Origin: JAWOLE01 sp963815655
GTDB lineage: Bacteria; Acidobacteriota; Thermoanaerobaculia; UBA5066; Gp7-AA6
Length of the DNA stretch: 64,000 bases
NCBI GenBank assembly: GCA_963815655.1
Contig: CAWFHK010000001.1
Location: forward strand, 2,976,001 to 3,040,000
Direction: 5' to 3'
Position numbers and translations under genes: made by a program. Below the pieces are notes generated by a model that was not told the origin of the DNA, did not search any database, and was given only the letters and a program-made list of their open reading frames with translations. Below are positions 62,858 through 64,000 of this stretch, piece by piece (the stretch's first letter is position 1; each line of letters starts with the position of its first letter).

Positions 62858-64000
62858 ATGAAACCCAAATCCGGATTGTCTCTGCTCGCCCTGACCGTGG
62901 CTTTCGCTCTGCCGGCGCTGGCGGACGAGGGGATGTGGCCCTTCAACAACGTCCCGTCGGCGCATCTGAAGAAGACGTACGGCTGGGCGCCGGACCAGCC
63001 GTGGCTCGACCACGTGCGCCTGGCCTCGGTCCGGTTCAACGACGGGGGCTCCGGAGCGTTCGTCTCGGAGACGGGGCTCGTCCTGACCAACCACCACGTC
63101 GGGGCCAACTGCATCCAGAAGATCTCGAGCCCCGAGCACGACTACATCAAGAACGGCTACATCGCCAGGTCGGCGGCCGACGAGGTCAAGTGCCCGGACC
63201 TGGAGCTGAACGTCCTCGAGGGGATCGAGGACGTGACGGCGCTGGTCAACGCGGGCGTCAAGGGTGGAATGACGGACACGCAGGCGCTGAAGGTGCAGAA
63301 GGCCGAGCAGGCGCGGCTCGAGAAGGAGTGCAACGAGAAGACGGGGCTGCGCTGCAACACGATCACCCTCTATGCCGGCGGCGAGTACGACCTCTACAAG
63401 TACAAGAAGTACACCGACGTGCGCCTCGTCGTGGCGCCCGAGTTCGGCATCGCGTTCTTCGGCGGGGACCCGGACAACTTCACGTACCCGCGCTGGGACA
63501 TCGACTTCGCGATCTTCCGCATCTACGAAAACGACAAGGCCGTCCGGCCGCGGCACTACCTGAAGTGGAACTCCGCCGGCCCGAAGGAGGACGAGCTCGT
63601 GCTCGTCTCCGGCAATCCCGGCTCGACGTCGCGGCTCGACACGGTCGCGCAGCTCGAGTTCGAGCGCGACTTCCGCTACCCTCTGCAGCTCGAGTACCTC
63701 GCGCGCCGCGCGAAGCTCCTCCACGACTTCTCCGCGAAGGGCGCGGAGAACGCCCGCATGGCCAGCCGGCAGCTCTTCGGCGTCGAGAACAGCCTGAAGG
63801 CCAACGGCGGCAAGGAGCAGGCCCTGCGGGATCCCAAGATCATGGCCAAGAAGGCGGAGGAGGAGAAGGAGCTCGAGGCGAAGGCGGCCTCCGATCCGAA
63901 GCTCGCCCCCTACGCGGGAGCGTGGGACGCGATCGCCGCCGCGCACAGGGCCCTCGCGAAGCGCTACGTGCGCGACACCGTCATGACGCGGGCCCTCGCG
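62858..64000 (+). CDS. S46-family dipeptidyl-peptidase (DPP7/DPP11-like), 5' part
   Basis: 381 residues present, open at the window end (full enzymes have about 700). Signal peptide MKPKSGLSLLALTVAFALPA. Chymotrypsin-like catalytic domain with the His motif LVLTNHHVGANCIQ; most S46 members have Cys after the HH pair, here it is Val. FFGGDPDNFTYPRWDIDFAIFR carries the catalytic Asp region, then LVSGNPGSTSRLDTVAQ and the alpha-helical exopeptidase lid. The catalytic Ser lies beyond the window. Periplasmic peptide degradation yielding dipeptides. Confidence 0.93.
   Translation, partial: MKPKSGLSLLALTVAFALPALADEGMWPFNNVPSAHLKKTYGWAPDQPWLDHVRLASVRFNDGGSGAFVSETGLVLTNHHVGANCIQKISSPEHDYIKNGYIARSAADEVKCPDLELNVLEGIEDVTALVNAGVKGGMTDTQALKVQKAEQARLEKECNEKTGLRCNTITLYAGGEYDLYKYKKYTDVRLVVAPEFGIAFFGGDPDNFTYPRWDIDFAIFRIYENDKAVRPRHYLKWNSAGPKEDELVLVSGNPGSTSRLDTVAQLEFERDFRYPLQLEYLARRAKLLHDFSAKGAENARMASRQLFGVENSLKANGGKEQALRDPKIMAKKAEEEKELEAKAASDPKLAPYAGAWDAIAAAHRALAKRYVRDTVMTRALA

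Overview
The window is high-GC bacterial DNA, densely packed with genes on both strands, and reads like an Acidobacteriota genome (possibly Thermoanaerobaculia-like). The gene families point that way: an ECF sigma factor coupled to a Ser/Thr kinase with TPR repeats, two more kinases with a TolB-like module and TPRs, a 1,039-residue Asp-box propeller protein, an S46 dipeptidyl-peptidase, a propeller-amidohydrolase fusion and a YXWGXW protein. This assignment is an inference from gene content. I found no rRNA, tRNA, CRISPR array or intact insertion sequence.

Layout. 1-7.4 kb (minus): RND efflux pair, OsmC, patatin, the sigma/kinase-TPR operon and an NTF2-like protein. 7.6-20.1 kb: malic enzyme, propeller-amidohydrolase, ferritin-like protein, PPK2, YjbR, cardiolipin synthase-like protein, an ArsR/SRPBCC pair and a hybrid histidine kinase. 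20.2-24.7 kb: a frameshifted GT39 glycosyltransferase, a small membrane protein, a probable new selenoprotein, and a 743-bp noncoding divergent region. 24.7-27.7 kb: kinase-TPR (apparent CTG start) and an M23 lipoprotein. 27.7-57.4 kb: an accessory landscape of small single-domain genes (three RibD/DHFR-like, three VOC, two GNAT, SRPBCC, TMEM175, DinB, DUF1801, DUF3237, DUF4386, EamA, carbonic anhydrase, FAD monooxygenase, serine hydrolase), punctuated by gene remnants: methyltransferase, histidine kinase, membrane protein, GT2 tail, SGNH and dehydrogenase tails, ABC solute-binding-protein tail, diiron protein, HsdR start and RAYT pieces. 57.4-64 kb: Mrr-type restriction endonuclease, Asp-box propeller protein, a hendecad/heptad coiled-coil repeat protein between palindromic repeats, and the 5' part of an S46 peptidase.

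The most notable object is at 22117-23972 (minus). An in-frame UGA sits exactly at the redox-active position of a thioredoxin fold and is followed by a hairpin with an AAGUUU loop 18-23 nt downstream of the UGA. As I recall the E. coli fdhF SECIS, its loop has the same spacing. The reading frame continues through the UGA into a cis-Pro motif and then a second, TlpA-like domain with a CPPC motif. I interpret this as a secreted double-thioredoxin selenoprotein with a U-x-x-S centre.

The second regulatory highlight is an array of three 13-bp dyads, spaced exactly 22 bp apart, in front of a DUF2975/XRE operon.

Several genes carry single-base frameshifts, two of them in G/C homopolymers. Sequencing or assembly error therefore has to be excluded before calling them pseudogenes.
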